Of a stretch of 64,000 nucleotides of DNA, positions 43,040-53,000 are shown in pieces. The position numbers and the translations under genes were made by a program. Below the pieces are notes generated by a model. That model worked only from the letters and a program-made list of their open reading frames with translations. It was not told where the DNA came from and did not search any database. Position 1 is the stretch's first letter, and each line of letters opens with the position of its first letter. The DNA is from Prevotella sp. UBA3675 (GTDB taxonomy: Bacteria; Bacteroidota; Bacteroidia; Bacteroidales; Bacteroidaceae), in assembly GCA_002372235.1 (NCBI GenBank), contig DFJI01000036.1, positions 17,184 through 81,183 on the forward strand, written 5' to 3'.

Positions 43040-46000
43040 CTAAAAAGGCGGTAAATCTTGGATTTTATAGGCATCGATGATTTCTTTGAACAGCGGAACG
43101 TGGCTGAGCAGACTGGCCCTTCCCGTCATGATGAGCTGTCGGCGGGCGCGTGTCATGGCCACGTTCAGCTTTCGGTCAATCGTCTGACCGTTCTCGCTGA
43201 TGGTGCTGGCCGTGAGGAAGTCGAGCTGATAGCGGTGGCTCACGGTGAAGGAATAGACGATGACGTCGCGCTGCGACCCCTGATAGCGCTCCACCGTGTC
43301 GATGCTCACGTCGAACAGGCAGGGCGTGGCATACTGTTCCAATTCCTGCCGGATGAGCCCTATCTGATGGCGGTAGGGCACGATGACGCCCAGCGTGGTG
43401 TCGGGATTGAAGCGGTCGCCATAGAAGCGGTGAATGCGGCTGATAATCCTGGCCACCAGCGCGGCCTCCTGCTGCTCCTTCGTGTCTAAGAAGACGATGC
43501 GCTGCTTCTTGAGCACGTCGTCAAGAGGTTCTTCTGATGCCAGCTCGTAGCCGAGCCGCTCTTCCAGCTGGTGGGGCAGTGGGACGGGCTTCAGCTGCTC
43601 GTCGGCATAGAAGTGAGTGCAGGGAAACTGCGCCACTTCGGGGTGCATGCGCCCCTGGTGGTCGAGCGTGCCGATGAACTGTGTCCGTCGGCACTGGCGC
43701 TCCCAGTTCAGCAGGCGTTCGAAGAGCGACTGTCGGCAGTCGCTCAGTCCGATGGCACGCAGGCAAGGCTCGTCAATGCGCGTCATGCTGGCATCTTGTT
43801 GCACCACGGCAGGCAGTTGCTTGTGGTCGCCCACAAGGATGAACCGTTCTATCTGGGGGCGGGCGAGCAGCCCGATGATGTTCGGTTCCAGGATCTGCGA
43901 GGCTTCATCGACGATGGCGAGTGTGAAGTGCTTCAGCTGGAACAGTTCCTGTCGGGATTGCAGCATCGAGGTGGTGCCCACGATGATGGGTGCCGAGCTG
44001 ATGTGCTCGCGAATGCTGTCGAGCCGCAGCGTGCCAGTGAGCGATTCCTCCAGCAGATGGCTGCGGAAGCGCGGGTCGCACACAGCTTTGTTGCCGATGC
44101 GCAGGTAGGGCAAGTCTTCAGACGACAGCATGGCGCATATCTCATCGACGGCCCGGTTGGTATAGGCGGTGAGCAGAATGGAGGGCTTCGCGGCCTGCAT
44201 CCTTCGGCCCCTCTCCAGTTCCTCGGCCACGATGAAGCGCAGAGCCTGCGAGGTCTTGCCCGTTCCAGGAGGACCTACGAGCAGAAAGTAGTCGCGTGCC
44301 TGCATGGCTTTCTCGATGAGCGCGTCGTAGGTGGCGCTATACTGTCTGCTGAGCCGCAGCGTAGCATCGGCCTCGGGCGGTCGCTGTCCTAAGAGCAGGG
44401 CTTTCTTGTCGCGCTGGCCGTGGGGTGGGGCAGGAGCGGTGATAAACTGGTGCAGACTGCGCAGGCACGACGAGGTGGTGAGGTCGCTGCCTCCGTGCTC
44501 CACTGCCCAGAAACGCCCGTCGTGCGGCTTGAAGATGTCATCGTTCTGCTGTCCGTCGTTCAGTCTGACCACCAACTGATGGTTGCTTATCTCGTCGAGC
44601 GTACCTTTGTAGAGTATGCTGGTCCTCACGTCAGGCACCCCCTTTCGCTCCTCGTAGGCATAGAGATAGACCATGTCGCCGCGTCGGAAGTTCTTGACGT
44701 CGGTATCGGTCGGCTCGGTCGATAGCGTGATAAGGTCGTAGCCGCCGTTGCTCACGCTGCGTTCCTGCTTCGCGATGCTCAGTCTGGCATAGATGCTGCC
44801 CGCCTCCTGTTTCTGCGTGATGGGCTGTTGCCACAGGTCGGCTGAAGAGCCGCTGTTGTGCTGTAGCCACTGGTCGGGCGTGCCCAACTTCTGACACACT
44901 TGTTCGCGATACACAAAGGTCATCATGCGCTCATAGTAGGCACGCTCCACGGGGCTCAGTGCCGCCAGCTCCCCTTCCAACCCCTGTATCTCGGGCAGCA
45001 CATACTGATTGAAATAGCTGTCGGGCTTCACACCTTTATATATAACCGAAGGACTCAGCAGGGGAATGATGCGCCCGAATCCCTCACGGGCAATGAGCAG
45101 CTCGGTGGCTACAATCTGATTGCGCAGCTTCAGCGCCTCGGCAAACAGCTGGCGGTAGTAGTTCACCGAGAGCAGCCCCTGGCCGACGGGATAGCGCGAG
45201 TAGAGCAGCCGTATATCGACCGACTGGTCGGTGCGTCCGAAGTTGTAGCGCAGAATGCCGTAGTAGAGCAGCAGCTGCACGTAGTGGTCTTCGCGCTGCA
45301 TGCCGTGCGGGTCGTGGCTCTGTCGTTCTATCTTCATGTTGCGTCCCGACTTCTGCTCCACCAGCAGGCGCAGGTCGCTCGTCATCATATCTACACGTCC
45401 CTGCAGCCCCAGTCGCTCACACACGAACGATGGCTCGAGCAGTGCTTTCTTGCGGTCGAACCCCTCTTTCTCGAACAGCTCGCTCACCGTGTTGCGCAGG
45501 TTGTTCACCTGCATCTCGGCATCGGCCTTGAACTGCTGGGCATTGAACCCCTGACAGGTGCTGAAGCGCAGCGCCTGTTCGCGGAACGAGCGCTTCAGCG
45601 ACTTGGCGGTGGTGGCACCCGTCGGGTCGTTGACGAGGTCGTCGAGTGCCGTTCCGGCAAAGTTACCCAGCAGAATGGCCTGCGTGTTGGGGCGAGCCTT
45701 CAGTCGGTTGACGGTGTAGAGGAGTGGATGATGGCCGTAGTTTGTGAAACAGGCGGCCACGGATGAGATGTCGAGCAGAAAGTCGGGCTCCACGATGATG
45801 AATCGGGGCACCAGCGTGCCGTCGCTCTCTCGCGCGTGACTGTCGAGCAGGTTCAGCTGCATGTTCTCGCGCAGCATGCGTTGCAGGTAGCTCAGGTCGC
45901 GTCCGCCGTCGGTCGAGCCGTAGTCCACGCTGAGCACGCCCTCCTCAGTGCTCACGCTGATCACCTTGTCGTCCCAGCTGCGCACAATGCAGCGCAGGTA

Positions 46001-46399
46001 TTTCCTGTCCACGCTGAAGCCCTTCTTCAGCGGTCGGTCTGTTGAAGGAATCAGTCTTCGCAGCTCAAGGGGCACATCGGCTTTGAACGTGGCTGATACG
46101 AAGTTCGTGAGTGCGCGCAGGTCGTAGCGCCAGTCCTCCGCACTGGGTAGCGGCTCGTTGCCGGCCTGTCGGGAGTGTCGGCGGGCAGTCTGTATGGCCA
46201 CGCGCTCTGTCGTGCTCAGTCCGTACTGCTTGCACAGGAAATCCACCTGCGAGAACAAGTTGCCAAAGGCACCGCCGTGATGGCGCGTACCCTCACTGCA
46301 GCACAGCATGAGCAGCTGGTGCATGCGTTGCAGTCCTTCAGCCGACGGCTCTTCGCGAGCCAGTTCTATGCAGATGTCGAATAGTTCTCTTGCTTCCAT
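43040..46399 (-). CDS. Dna2/UPF1-like nuclease-helicase
   Basis: A 1119-residue SF1 helicase with an N-terminal PD-(D/E)XK-type nuclease region: VDMMTSDLRLLVEQKSG gives D and E-x-K near residue 360. Helicase motifs: Walker A VGPPGTGKTS, DEAS box AIVDEASQILE, motif III VGDHKQLPAV, and VERYQGSQRDVIVYSF. Predicted role is processing of DNA ends or replication intermediates. Start ATG 46399 chosen; ATG 46426 adds nine residues. A TAATTTTG box on the minus strand lies at 46466-46473. Confidence 0.88.
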   Translation of the reverse strand: MEARELFDICIELAREEPSAEGLQRMHQLLMLCCSEGTRHHGGAFGNLFSQVDFLCKQYGLSTTERVAIQTARRHSRQAGNEPLPSAEDWRYDLRALTNFVSATFKADVPLELRRLIPSTDRPLKKGFSVDRKYLRCIVRSWDDKVISVSTEEGVLSVDYGSTDGGRDLSYLQRMLRENMQLNLLDSHARESDGTLVPRFIIVEPDFLLDISSVAACFTNYGHHPLLYTVNRLKARPNTQAILLGNFAGTALDDLVNDPTGATTAKSLKRSFREQALRFSTCQGFNAQQFKADAEMQVNNLRNTVSELFEKEGFDRKKALLEPSFVCERLGLQGRVDMMTSDLRLLVEQKSGRNMKIERQSHDPHGMQREDHYVQLLLYYGILRYNFGRTDQSVDIRLLYSRYPVGQGLLSVNYYRQLFAEALKLRNQIVATELLIAREGFGRIIPLLSPSVIYKGVKPDSYFNQYVLPEIQGLEGELAALSPVERAYYERMMTFVYREQVCQKLGTPDQWLQHNSGSSADLWQQPITQKQEAGSIYARLSIAKQERSVSNGGYDLITLSTEPTDTDVKNFRRGDMVYLYAYEERKGVPDVRTSILYKGTLDEISNHQLVVRLNDGQQNDDIFKPHDGRFWAVEHGGSDLTTSSCLRSLHQFITAPAPPHGQRDKKALLLGQRPPEADATLRLSRQYSATYDALIEKAMQARDYFLLVGPPGTGKTSQALRFIVAEELERGRRMQAAKPSILLTAYTNRAVDEICAMLSSEDLPYLRIGNKAVCDPRFRSHLLEESLTGTLRLDSIREHISSAPIIVGTTSMLQSRQELFQLKHFTLAIVDEASQILEPNIIGLLARPQIERFILVGDHKQLPAVVQQDASMTRIDEPCLRAIGLSDCRQSLFERLLNWERQCRRTQFIGTLDHQGRMHPEVAQFPCTHFYADEQLKPVPLPHQLEERLGYELASEEPLDDVLKKQRIVFLDTKEQQEAALVARIISRIHRFYGDRFNPDTTLGVIVPYRHQIGLIRQELEQYATPCLFDVSIDTVERYQGSQRDVIVYSFTVSHRYQLDFLTASTISENGQTIDRKLNVAMTRARRQLIMTGRASLLSHVPLFKEIIDAYKIQDLPPF

Positions 46400-46602
46400 T
46401 TCATCTTCTTTTCTGAGACCGCGCATCGGTCGTGTCCCGACCGCGCCGTAGTCTCATTCGTCCTACAAAATTACGAAATAAAGCTGACATACCTGCCATT
46501 TTGCATATTTTCTTTTGAAATGCTCATTGTTTGTGAAACTTTTTTATAAATTTGCACCCAAATGAAAAGTGAGAATGAATAATTTTGCTTAATTTTGTAC
46601 CT

Positions 46603-47646
46603 ATGCCCTACCAACAAATACCACGCAATCGTCCTATAACAACACTTCTCAAGTGGTTTAGCGATAAAAAGAGCGGAAAAGTTACTGATGCTCGCAAGGA
46701 AATCCAGAGACGCTTTGACTATTTGGACTGGAGAGACCAGAAACGTATCATTCTTGCATTTTTCCAATCGGGCAAGAGCGACAGAGAATGGGCTTATGGT
46801 AAAATATACCGCCAGTGGGATGACTGCTATTTGGAACCTGTTAAGGCTCTTTGGGAGAAGTATCACGAGAATGTATGTGCATGGTCAGTCGTCCAGCATT
46901 TTCCAATTGAGTATGTAAGACAGAATGCCGCTCTACTCGAAGAAGTCAACGGATATTACCATCTTTGTCAACGACTTGCAGAAGATGCGACATACCAAAT
47001 AGACAAATCAAAGCTACGCAACAAGGAGTATCTGCTTGTTATGCTCAATACCCATCGAAAGGTAAACGAAGAAGAAGCCAAGGACATCTTCTTTGAATCG
47101 CTTCATAATTGTTGCATGACCTACCCAGAATGGCTTTTCAGAGCTCGTCGCAAAAGTAGAGGTGAGGCTTTCAGCGTAGAGGATATAGAACACATGAGGT
47201 CTCTCATATATATTATCAGTCTTTTGGGACTCGATGACGTTGTTGAGTTTATTGAGGATTGGAATGAGCATGCAATGTTTACGATGTATCATTGCGAGGA
47301 ACTAAACGGATTAGACAAAGAGGCCATCAGCGACGATGAATATCATGACAAGCGTGTTGCTATTGGTCTTAAATACCTATACCTTGCGTTAGATGATAAA
47401 TACAAGAAGCCTACGGATGAATTGCCTTTCAAGAGACTTAGTGAAACTGTAGAGCGGATAGGCAAGGCACAGCTCCGAAACAAGTCTGAAAAGCCTGCAC
47501 CGGAGAATGATGAATACAAGAATAGCCCTGATGCACCAGAGATTTTGGATGAAATGATGGCAAAAAATCCTGCAATAGCGAAACTCGTTAGTTCGTTTAC
47601 ACTGTCAGACAACCAGGAAACAATAAAAGAAGATTTACCTTTCTAA
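46603..47646 (+). CDS. Accessory protein of unknown function
   Basis: A 347-residue soluble, mostly helical protein with no family I recognise. Features: basic N-terminus, KWFSDKKSGKVTDARKEIQRRFDYLDWRDQKRII region resembling phage or DNA-binding adaptor helices, and a Glu/Lys-rich C-terminus. A TTG at 46585 was rejected for ATG 46603. A TAAATTTG box is at 46547-46554. It is more AT-rich than its helicase neighbours, suggesting later insertion, and a 53-codon ORF follows 10 nt downstream. Confidence 0.65.
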   Translation: MPYQQIPRNRPITTLLKWFSDKKSGKVTDARKEIQRRFDYLDWRDQKRIILAFFQSGKSDREWAYGKIYRQWDDCYLEPVKALWEKYHENVCAWSVVQHFPIEYVRQNAALLEEVNGYYHLCQRLAEDATYQIDKSKLRNKEYLLVMLNTHRKVNEEEAKDIFFESLHNCCMTYPEWLFRARRKSRGEAFSVEDIEHMRSLIYIISLLGLDDVVEFIEDWNEHAMFTMYHCEELNGLDKEAISDDEYHDKRVAIGLKYLYLALDDKYKKPTDELPFKRLSETVERIGKAQLRNKSEKPAPENDEYKNSPDAPEILDEMMAKNPAIAKLVSSFTLSDNQETIKEDLPF

Positions 47647-47656
47647 GACTCGGCTT

Positions 47657-47818
47657 ATGACAATTTCTGAAATTGATGCCCGCCTCCAAAAGATTTGGAA
47701 GGAATATGACTTGGAACCAGAAATTAAGGAAAGAGGCTTCGCATTTGCAGAGCCAAAAAGGGCAGAATTACGTCCTACAGCGGAATTGTTGTATAGTATT
47801 CTTGACGGTATGATATAG
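47657..47818 (+). CDS. 53-residue hypothetical protein
   Basis: A short ORF starting MTISEIDARLQKIWKEYD, 10 nt after the 347-residue gene and in the same direction. Amphipathic helix at the start, no known domain. Likely coexpressed and could be a partner protein, though it might also be a decayed gene end. Confidence 0.45.
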   Translation: MTISEIDARLQKIWKEYDLEPEIKERGFAFAEPKRAELRPTAELLYSILDGMI

Positions 47819-47950
47819 CTATTTGACCAAGTGACTATTCATAAACCAAGGGGTGCTGAGTAATTACAAGGACTGGCTGTCTTTTCAATTTATGTTAAAT
47901 TGACTTTTGAAATTTGGCAGGACCGCATGGAATGCTTACTTTTGCACCCT

Positions 47951-48457
47951 ATGAAAGCTTTTCGTATATTTTTTATCATGGTTTTCGCCGCTATCGCTAC
48001 CTCGGTTTCGGCACAGCGACGGCTCGTGGTGGCCGATGTGGAGACACTCCTTCCCGTTGGCGGGGCCAATGTGGTGAGCAAGGACAGTTCTGTAGTGGCC
48101 GATTCGCTGGGATGGTTCACCGTGTCGGACAGCACCAAGACGCTGGTGCTCTCACATGTCAATTATGAAAGCCGCATCGTCAATCTCTCTGAAGTGCGCG
48201 ACACCGTCTATCTTATCTCTAAGCTGCTGAGCGTGGAGGGAGTCGTGGTGTTCGGACATGGGAAGAATGCCGACAGGCTGAAAGAACTGAAGAAACGTCT
48301 GACCATTGACAAGACGGAACGACAGCTGATGACGGCTGATCCCAGCAGGGGAATAGACTTGCTGGGACTGCTCAACTACGTGACACCACGCAAGTGGCGC
48401 AAGAAGAGCAAGCAGCAGAAAAAAGCTGAACTCAGAGAGAAGCTCGACGAATATTGA
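47951..48457 (+). CDS. Secreted carboxypeptidase-regulatory-domain-like protein
   Basis: A 168-residue exported protein: signal peptide MKAFRIFFIMVFAAIATSVSAQ, then a CarboxypepD_reg/CNA-B-like beta-sandwich (VVADVETLLPVGGANVVSKDS, GWFTVSDSTKTLVLSHVNYESR), then a basic tail. Binding or structural role likely. Promoter TTTG (47913-47916), 20-nt spacer and TACTTTTG (47937-47944) places transcription almost at the ATG, so the message may be leaderless. An upstream start at 47900 was rejected. Confidence 0.7.
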   Translation: MKAFRIFFIMVFAAIATSVSAQRRLVVADVETLLPVGGANVVSKDSSVVADSLGWFTVSDSTKTLVLSHVNYESRIVNLSEVRDTVYLISKLLSVEGVVVFGHGKNADRLKELKKRLTIDKTERQLMTADPSRGIDLLGLLNYVTPRKWRKKSKQQKKAELREKLDEY

Positions 48458-48467
48458 TTCTTGATTT

Positions 48468-49283
48468 CTATGACTCCGTCACGCGGACGCTGAGGGTGCG
48501 TTCATCAAACGTGATGCCCTCACGCTCCACAAAGCACGACAGAGTTCCGGCATCGGCCAGCTGGCGCGGGGTTCCCACGCTGAGCTGGCCTTTTTCCATG
48601 AGCCACAGTGTGTCGGCCACTTGCAGGGCCAGCTCCAGGTCGTGAGTTGACATGAATATGGTCTTCTGCATGGTTCGGGCCAGTCGGCGCAGTAGTTGCA
48701 TCACTTCCACCTTCGACGGGAAATCGAGGAAGGCCGTCGGTTCGTCCAGGAAGATGACGGGCGTCTGCTGAGCCAGGGCCTTGGCTATCATCACCTTCTG
48801 GCGCTCACCGTCGCTCAGTGTGTCAACCAGTCGTTCTCTGAGTTCACTCACTCCCACCAGCGCAATGCTCTCATCTACCATCTGTAGGTCGCTCTCTGAG
48901 AGCATGCCCCAGAATCCGGTGTAAGGCGAGCGCCCCAGTCCCACGAGTTCGCGCACGGTCATGTTCTTCACGTCGGGCTTCTCGGTCAGCACCACGCCAA
49001 TGATTCGGCTCAGCTGTTTGTCGGTATAGGAGCTGAGAGCTACGCGCTTCCCGTCGGTGTTCATCCATATTTCGCCCTCCAGCTTCGGCTGAAAAGCGGC
49101 CAGTGTGCGCAGCAAGGTCGATTTGCCCACGCCGTTCGATCCCAACAGACAGGTCAGCTCGCCCTGTCGGATTTCGGCATTCAGATGGCTGGCCACGACC
49201 TTGGCGTTGCCTTTCTGCCGATAGCCTATGCTCAGCTGTTCAAGAGTGATGGTGGGATGGTTCATCTTTGTCTCTATACTCAT
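48468..49283 (-). CDS. ABC transporter ATP-binding protein (siderophore/cobalamin type)
   Basis: FecE/BtuD-type ATPase, about 271 residues. Seen: Walker A GSNGVGKST, signature LSDGERQKVMIAKAL, Walker B PVIFLDEPTAF and H-loop STHDLE. The N-terminal LSIGYRQKG fits the family. No permease is adjacent, so the partner genes are elsewhere. A promoter on the minus strand (TTTG at 49324-49327, TACCTTTG at 49297-49304) places the start of transcription near 49291, which rules out the ATG at 49295; ATG 49283 or 49265 is real. Confidence 0.9.
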   Translation of the reverse strand: MSIETKMNHPTITLEQLSIGYRQKGNAKVVASHLNAEIRQGELTCLLGSNGVGKSTLLRTLAAFQPKLEGEIWMNTDGKRVALSSYTDKQLSRIIGVVLTEKPDVKNMTVRELVGLGRSPYTGFWGMLSESDLQMVDESIALVGVSELRERLVDTLSDGERQKVMIAKALAQQTPVIFLDEPTAFLDFPSKVEVMQLLRRLARTMQKTIFMSTHDLELALQVADTLWLMEKGQLSVGTPRQLADAGTLSCFVEREGITFDERTLSVRVTES

Positions 49284-49296
49284 TTTTTTTTGCATG

Positions 49297-49327
49297 CAAA
49301 GGTACGATTAAGTGAGCGCAAAACAAA
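49297..49327 (-). promoter_or_regulatory. Promoter of the ABC ATPase gene
   Basis: Minus-strand TTTG, 19-nt spacer and TACCTTTG. Confidence 0.65.
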
Positions 49328-49397
49328 AGAACGCATTCTTTTTTTTTGCCGGGCATGAACGACTTCGTGGGATTTGTCCAACAAAGTTGGCTGTATC

Positions 49398-49430
49398 TTG
49401 TCTATTTCTGAGAGTTTTTGTGTATTTTTG
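49398..49430 (+). promoter_or_regulatory. Promoter of the UvrD-exonuclease gene
   Basis: TTG (49398-49400), 22-nt spacer and TATTTTTG (49423-49430), about 23 nt before ATG 49453. Confidence 0.6.
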
Positions 49431-49452
49431 CATTCAGAAACCGAAAACAAAC

Positions 49453-52164
49453 ATGGAGTTCAACAGAGAGCAACAGGAAGTGATTCAGGCATCGGGTGGG
49501 GTGCATCTGGTGCTGGCTCCTCCGGGATGTGGCAAGACGGCCGTGCTGGCCGAACGAATCGTATGGGCACGTAGGCAGGGCGTAGCCTTTCAGGACATGG
49601 CCTGTCTTACGTTTACCAACCGTGCGGCACGGGGCATGCGCGACCGCATTACCGGGCGGATGGAACAGCTCGAAAGCGGAGCGGCGCAGAGCAGCACACT
49701 CACCGAAGGACTGGGCGAGCTCTTCGTGGGCAATGTGCATCGCTTCTGTTCACAGTTCCTGTTCCAGCAGGGCATCGTGCCGGAGCAGTCAGCCGTTATC
49801 GACACCGATACGAGCTTCAGTATTCTGGCCGACTATCTGGGCGAGGATGAGCTTGCCGTGCTGGGCGACAACAAGCAGCGGCAGCGCTATTCGCAGATCA
49901 TCAACCTGCAGCATCTCATGTATCAGTGCGAGCATCACCATCCGCATGAGCTCATCGTGCATCGCGATGCCTTGCCCCCACGATTGTTGAAGGAGCTCTG
50001 TCTGGCTTTCCATTTAGACTATACGCAGGAAGCTTCTATCGAGCTCTATCGCCATGCCGACCACTATCGCTCCGCGACTCCCCAGACAAGTGAGGAGGCG
50101 AATCTCTTGAGCCCGGAAGCCTTCCGCCTGCTCACTTCTCTTTATGCCGCCTCCCAATACGAGGCTTACAAGCAGCGCAACGACCTCCTCGATTTCGAGG
50201 ACCTGCTCCTCTTCACCTACGACACTCTCTCCTCGTCAGTTTCCTCCCCATCGGCTTCTCCTTCTGATGATGATGCGACACCATCGCATCCCCGTTTTTC
50301 CTGGATTCAGGTCGATGAGGTGCAAGACCTGAATCCCTTGCAACTGGCCATCATCGATCTCTTCACCGCCCCAGGAGCCACGGTTGTCTATTTGGGCGAC
50401 CCTCAGCAGGCCATCTTCTCCTTCATGGGGGCGAAGACCGACACGCTGGAGCAACTTCGGCAGCGGGCTGGCGCGCAGGGCTTCCATAATTTCTATCACA
50501 ACTACCGTTCCCCTAAATACTTGCTTGATGTGTTCAATGTCTATGCCGAGCGACAGCTGGGCATAGCACCCGAGCTGTTGCCCTCTACGCAGAACCTCAC
50601 GGAGCAGCGGCCCGGCGACCTGTTCCTCTCCGACAGCCACAACAACATTGACGAGCTGAACCTCGTGGCGCGCATGGTGCGCCGCCTCTACGAAGCCTAT
50701 CCCGACGAGTCGGTGGCTGTGGTCGTAGCCTTCAACAGCGATGCCGATGAACTGAGCCTCGCGCTGGCCGACGTGCCGCACTTCAAGGTGTCAGGCACCG
50801 ATCTCTTCTCTACGCCCGATGTGCGCCTGCTGCTGGCCCATCTCTCCGTCGTGGCAATGGAGCACAACTTCATTGCGTGGTCGCAGCTGTTCGTAGGACT
50901 GCGTGTGTATGGCTCGCAGTCGTCGGCCCGGCAGTTTGTGCGCCAGCTCATGCAGCGCTCCATTTCGCCCGTCGATTTCCTCTGTTATGAGGACTCCACC
51001 TATTTGGCTGAGTTCGTGACGGCTTATGCGCAGCACGACTTTGTCGTCTTCGACACCGAGACCACGGGGCTCAGCGTGTTCGACGACGATGTGGTGCAGA
51101 TAGCAGCCATCCGCGTTCGCAACGGAGAGGTGGTCGGTGAGCTCAACCTCTTCATTGAGACCGACCGTGAGATTCCGGCTATGCTGGGCGACGTGCCGAA
51201 TCCGCTCGTTGAGGAGTATGCCCGACAGCCTCATTTGACCCACGCTGAGGCTTTGCAGCGATTTGTCGATTTTGCACGCGATTGCGACATACTGGGCCAC
51301 AACGCCACCTACGACTATCAGATCATGGAGCACAACATGCTTCGCTATGCCCCCCAGCTCTCCATGAAGGCGCTATGGCCTGTCTATTACGACTCGCTGA
51401 AGCTCATTCGCCTGTTGCGCCCTCGTCTGCGAAGCTATAAGCTGAAGTTCCTGCTCGAGGAGCTGAGGCTGGAGGGCCAGAACTCCCACTTGGCCAACGA
51501 CGACATCATGGCCACGCTCAGCCTCGTTGACTATTGCTATCGGCTGGGCAGCCAACAGCTCGACGAGCAGCGCCGCTTCATCACGCATCACCGCACCATC
51601 ATCGAGAAGTTCCGCAGTCTCTATGCCGACCTCTACCATCATGCTGTGGCGCAGCTCTATGAGCCTACTGCCGAGCCGGCCCTGGTCGTGGCGCTGAACC
51701 ATGCCTATAACAGTCTGCGCGAGATGCACCGGATGGGCGACATCCCCAAGTTTCGGTATATAAAGCGATATATAGAGATGGACATGCTCACGCCCGAGAG
51801 CGGACGGTCGCTGGCCGAGCAGCTGAGCCATCATCTGCAAGACCTTACCACCCTGAAGGAGGCCGACCTGTGCGGAGCCGCGAGCATGCAGGACCGCGTG
51901 TTCATCTCTACCGTCCACAAGGCCAAGGGACTGGAGTTCGACAATGTCATCGTGTTCGATGCGGTCGAAGGAAAATATCCCAGTGCCTTTGCCGATACCA
52001 CGGAGAAGAACGATGAAGAGGCCCGCAAGTTCTATGTGGCCATCTCGCGTGCCCGTCGCCGGCTCATCGTCACCTATTGCCACAACAGTCAGAGCAACTG
52101 GGGACGGTGGTATCCCAAGCAGCTGACTCCCTACATGCAGTCGGTAGCCCACTTTTTCCGATAA
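49453..52164 (+). CDS. UvrD-family helicase with an internal DEDD exonuclease domain
   Basis: A 903-residue SF1A helicase. N-terminal: LNREQQ-like FNREQQEVIQASGG, Walker A APPGCGKTA, and LTFTNRAA; DEVQ box IQVDEVQDLNPLQ, and GDPQQAIFSFMGA. In the middle, a DnaQ-like 3'-5' exonuclease (FVVFDTETTGLSVFDDD, then LGHNATYDYQIM, and a late ANDDIMAT) is inserted. Helicase resumes with TVHKAKGLEFDNVI and YVAISRARRRL. Combining unwinding and proofreading-type exonuclease suggests a role in repair or end processing. ATG 49453 was preferred to an upstream frame start at 49312. Confidence 0.9.
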   Translation: MEFNREQQEVIQASGGVHLVLAPPGCGKTAVLAERIVWARRQGVAFQDMACLTFTNRAARGMRDRITGRMEQLESGAAQSSTLTEGLGELFVGNVHRFCSQFLFQQGIVPEQSAVIDTDTSFSILADYLGEDELAVLGDNKQRQRYSQIINLQHLMYQCEHHHPHELIVHRDALPPRLLKELCLAFHLDYTQEASIELYRHADHYRSATPQTSEEANLLSPEAFRLLTSLYAASQYEAYKQRNDLLDFEDLLLFTYDTLSSSVSSPSASPSDDDATPSHPRFSWIQVDEVQDLNPLQLAIIDLFTAPGATVVYLGDPQQAIFSFMGAKTDTLEQLRQRAGAQGFHNFYHNYRSPKYLLDVFNVYAERQLGIAPELLPSTQNLTEQRPGDLFLSDSHNNIDELNLVARMVRRLYEAYPDESVAVVVAFNSDADELSLALADVPHFKVSGTDLFSTPDVRLLLAHLSVVAMEHNFIAWSQLFVGLRVYGSQSSARQFVRQLMQRSISPVDFLCYEDSTYLAEFVTAYAQHDFVVFDTETTGLSVFDDDVVQIAAIRVRNGEVVGELNLFIETDREIPAMLGDVPNPLVEEYARQPHLTHAEALQRFVDFARDCDILGHNATYDYQIMEHNMLRYAPQLSMKALWPVYYDSLKLIRLLRPRLRSYKLKFLLEELRLEGQNSHLANDDIMATLSLVDYCYRLGSQQLDEQRRFITHHRTIIEKFRSLYADLYHHAVAQLYEPTAEPALVVALNHAYNSLREMHRMGDIPKFRYIKRYIEMDMLTPESGRSLAEQLSHHLQDLTTLKEADLCGAASMQDRVFISTVHKAKGLEFDNVIVFDAVEGKYPSAFADTTEKNDEEARKFYVAISRARRRLIVTYCHNSQSNWGRWYPKQLTPYMQSVAHFFR

Positions 52165-52208
52165 AAACTCAAATGAATCAAACCATTAATAACTAAACAA
52201 TAACGATT

Positions 52209-52826
52209 ATGAAAGTATTACTGATCAATGGAAGTCCGAAAGAAAACGGCAACACCTTCCTCTCACTGAGCGAAGTGGCTAAGACTCTGAACGAAGAAGG
52301 CATCGACACCGAGATTGTCAGCATCGGCAAGAAGGCGGTGCAGGGCTGTATTGCCTGCGGCATGTGTGGCCGACTGGGGAAGTGTACCTTCCGCGATGAG
52401 CTTTACACTAAGATATGGAGCATCGTCAAGGATGGCATCGACGGCTTGGTTGTTGGCTCTCCCGTCTATTACGGCGGTCCCAACGGTTCGCTCTGTGCTT
52501 TGCTCGACCGCGTGTTCTATTCGCTCGGTCCCGACCTCCAGTTCAAGCCCGGTGCCAGTGTCGTAGTCTGCCGTCGTGGTGGTGCCTCTGCCGCCTTCGA
52601 CCGTTTGAACAAGTACTTCACGATGATGAACATGCCGCTTGTCACCTCTCAGTATTGGAACATGGTCTATGGGCAGACCCCCGGTCAGGCCGCACAAGAC
52701 GAGGAGGGCATGCAGACCATGCGCACCCTTGGCCGCAACATGGCATGGATGATTAAGAAGCTGAACGCCCGTGAGGAGGGCCATCCCGAACTGGAGCAGC
52801 GCGTCTGGACCAACTTCATTCACTGA
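52209..52826 (+). CDS. Flavodoxin-like NAD(P)H reductase
   Basis: A 205-residue NADPH-dependent FMN reductase / iron-sulfur flavoprotein-like enzyme. Seen: N-terminal phosphate loop INGSPKENGNT, Cys cluster CIACGMCGRLGKC typical of the Fe-S flavoprotein branch, and VVGSPVYYGGPNG. Probably transfers electrons to an unknown acceptor. 44 nt after the helicase, ends at a hairpin. Confidence 0.88.
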   Translation: MKVLLINGSPKENGNTFLSLSEVAKTLNEEGIDTEIVSIGKKAVQGCIACGMCGRLGKCTFRDELYTKIWSIVKDGIDGLVVGSPVYYGGPNGSLCALLDRVFYSLGPDLQFKPGASVVVCRRGGASAAFDRLNKYFTMMNMPLVTSQYWNMVYGQTPGQAAQDEEGMQTMRTLGRNMAWMIKKLNAREEGHPELEQRVWTNFIH

Positions 52827-52840
52827 GGTTGTCTGAAACT

Positions 52841-52868
52841 AATTCAGCCGTCGATTGACGGCTGAATT
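52841..52868 (+). terminator. Terminator of the flavodoxin-like gene
   Basis: A perfect 12-bp stem (52841-52852 with 52857-52868), 4-nt loop, followed by CTTATT. Confidence 0.75.
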
Positions 52869-53000
52869 CTTATTGGGTCCTGAGGTTCTAAAATTTTTTT
52901 GTTGCATCTTTTTCTATATATAGATGCATCCCCACATCCCCATTAGGCGCAGGTCTGCAAGTGCAAAGATAGGAAAGATTTTACGAACGAACAAGAAAAT

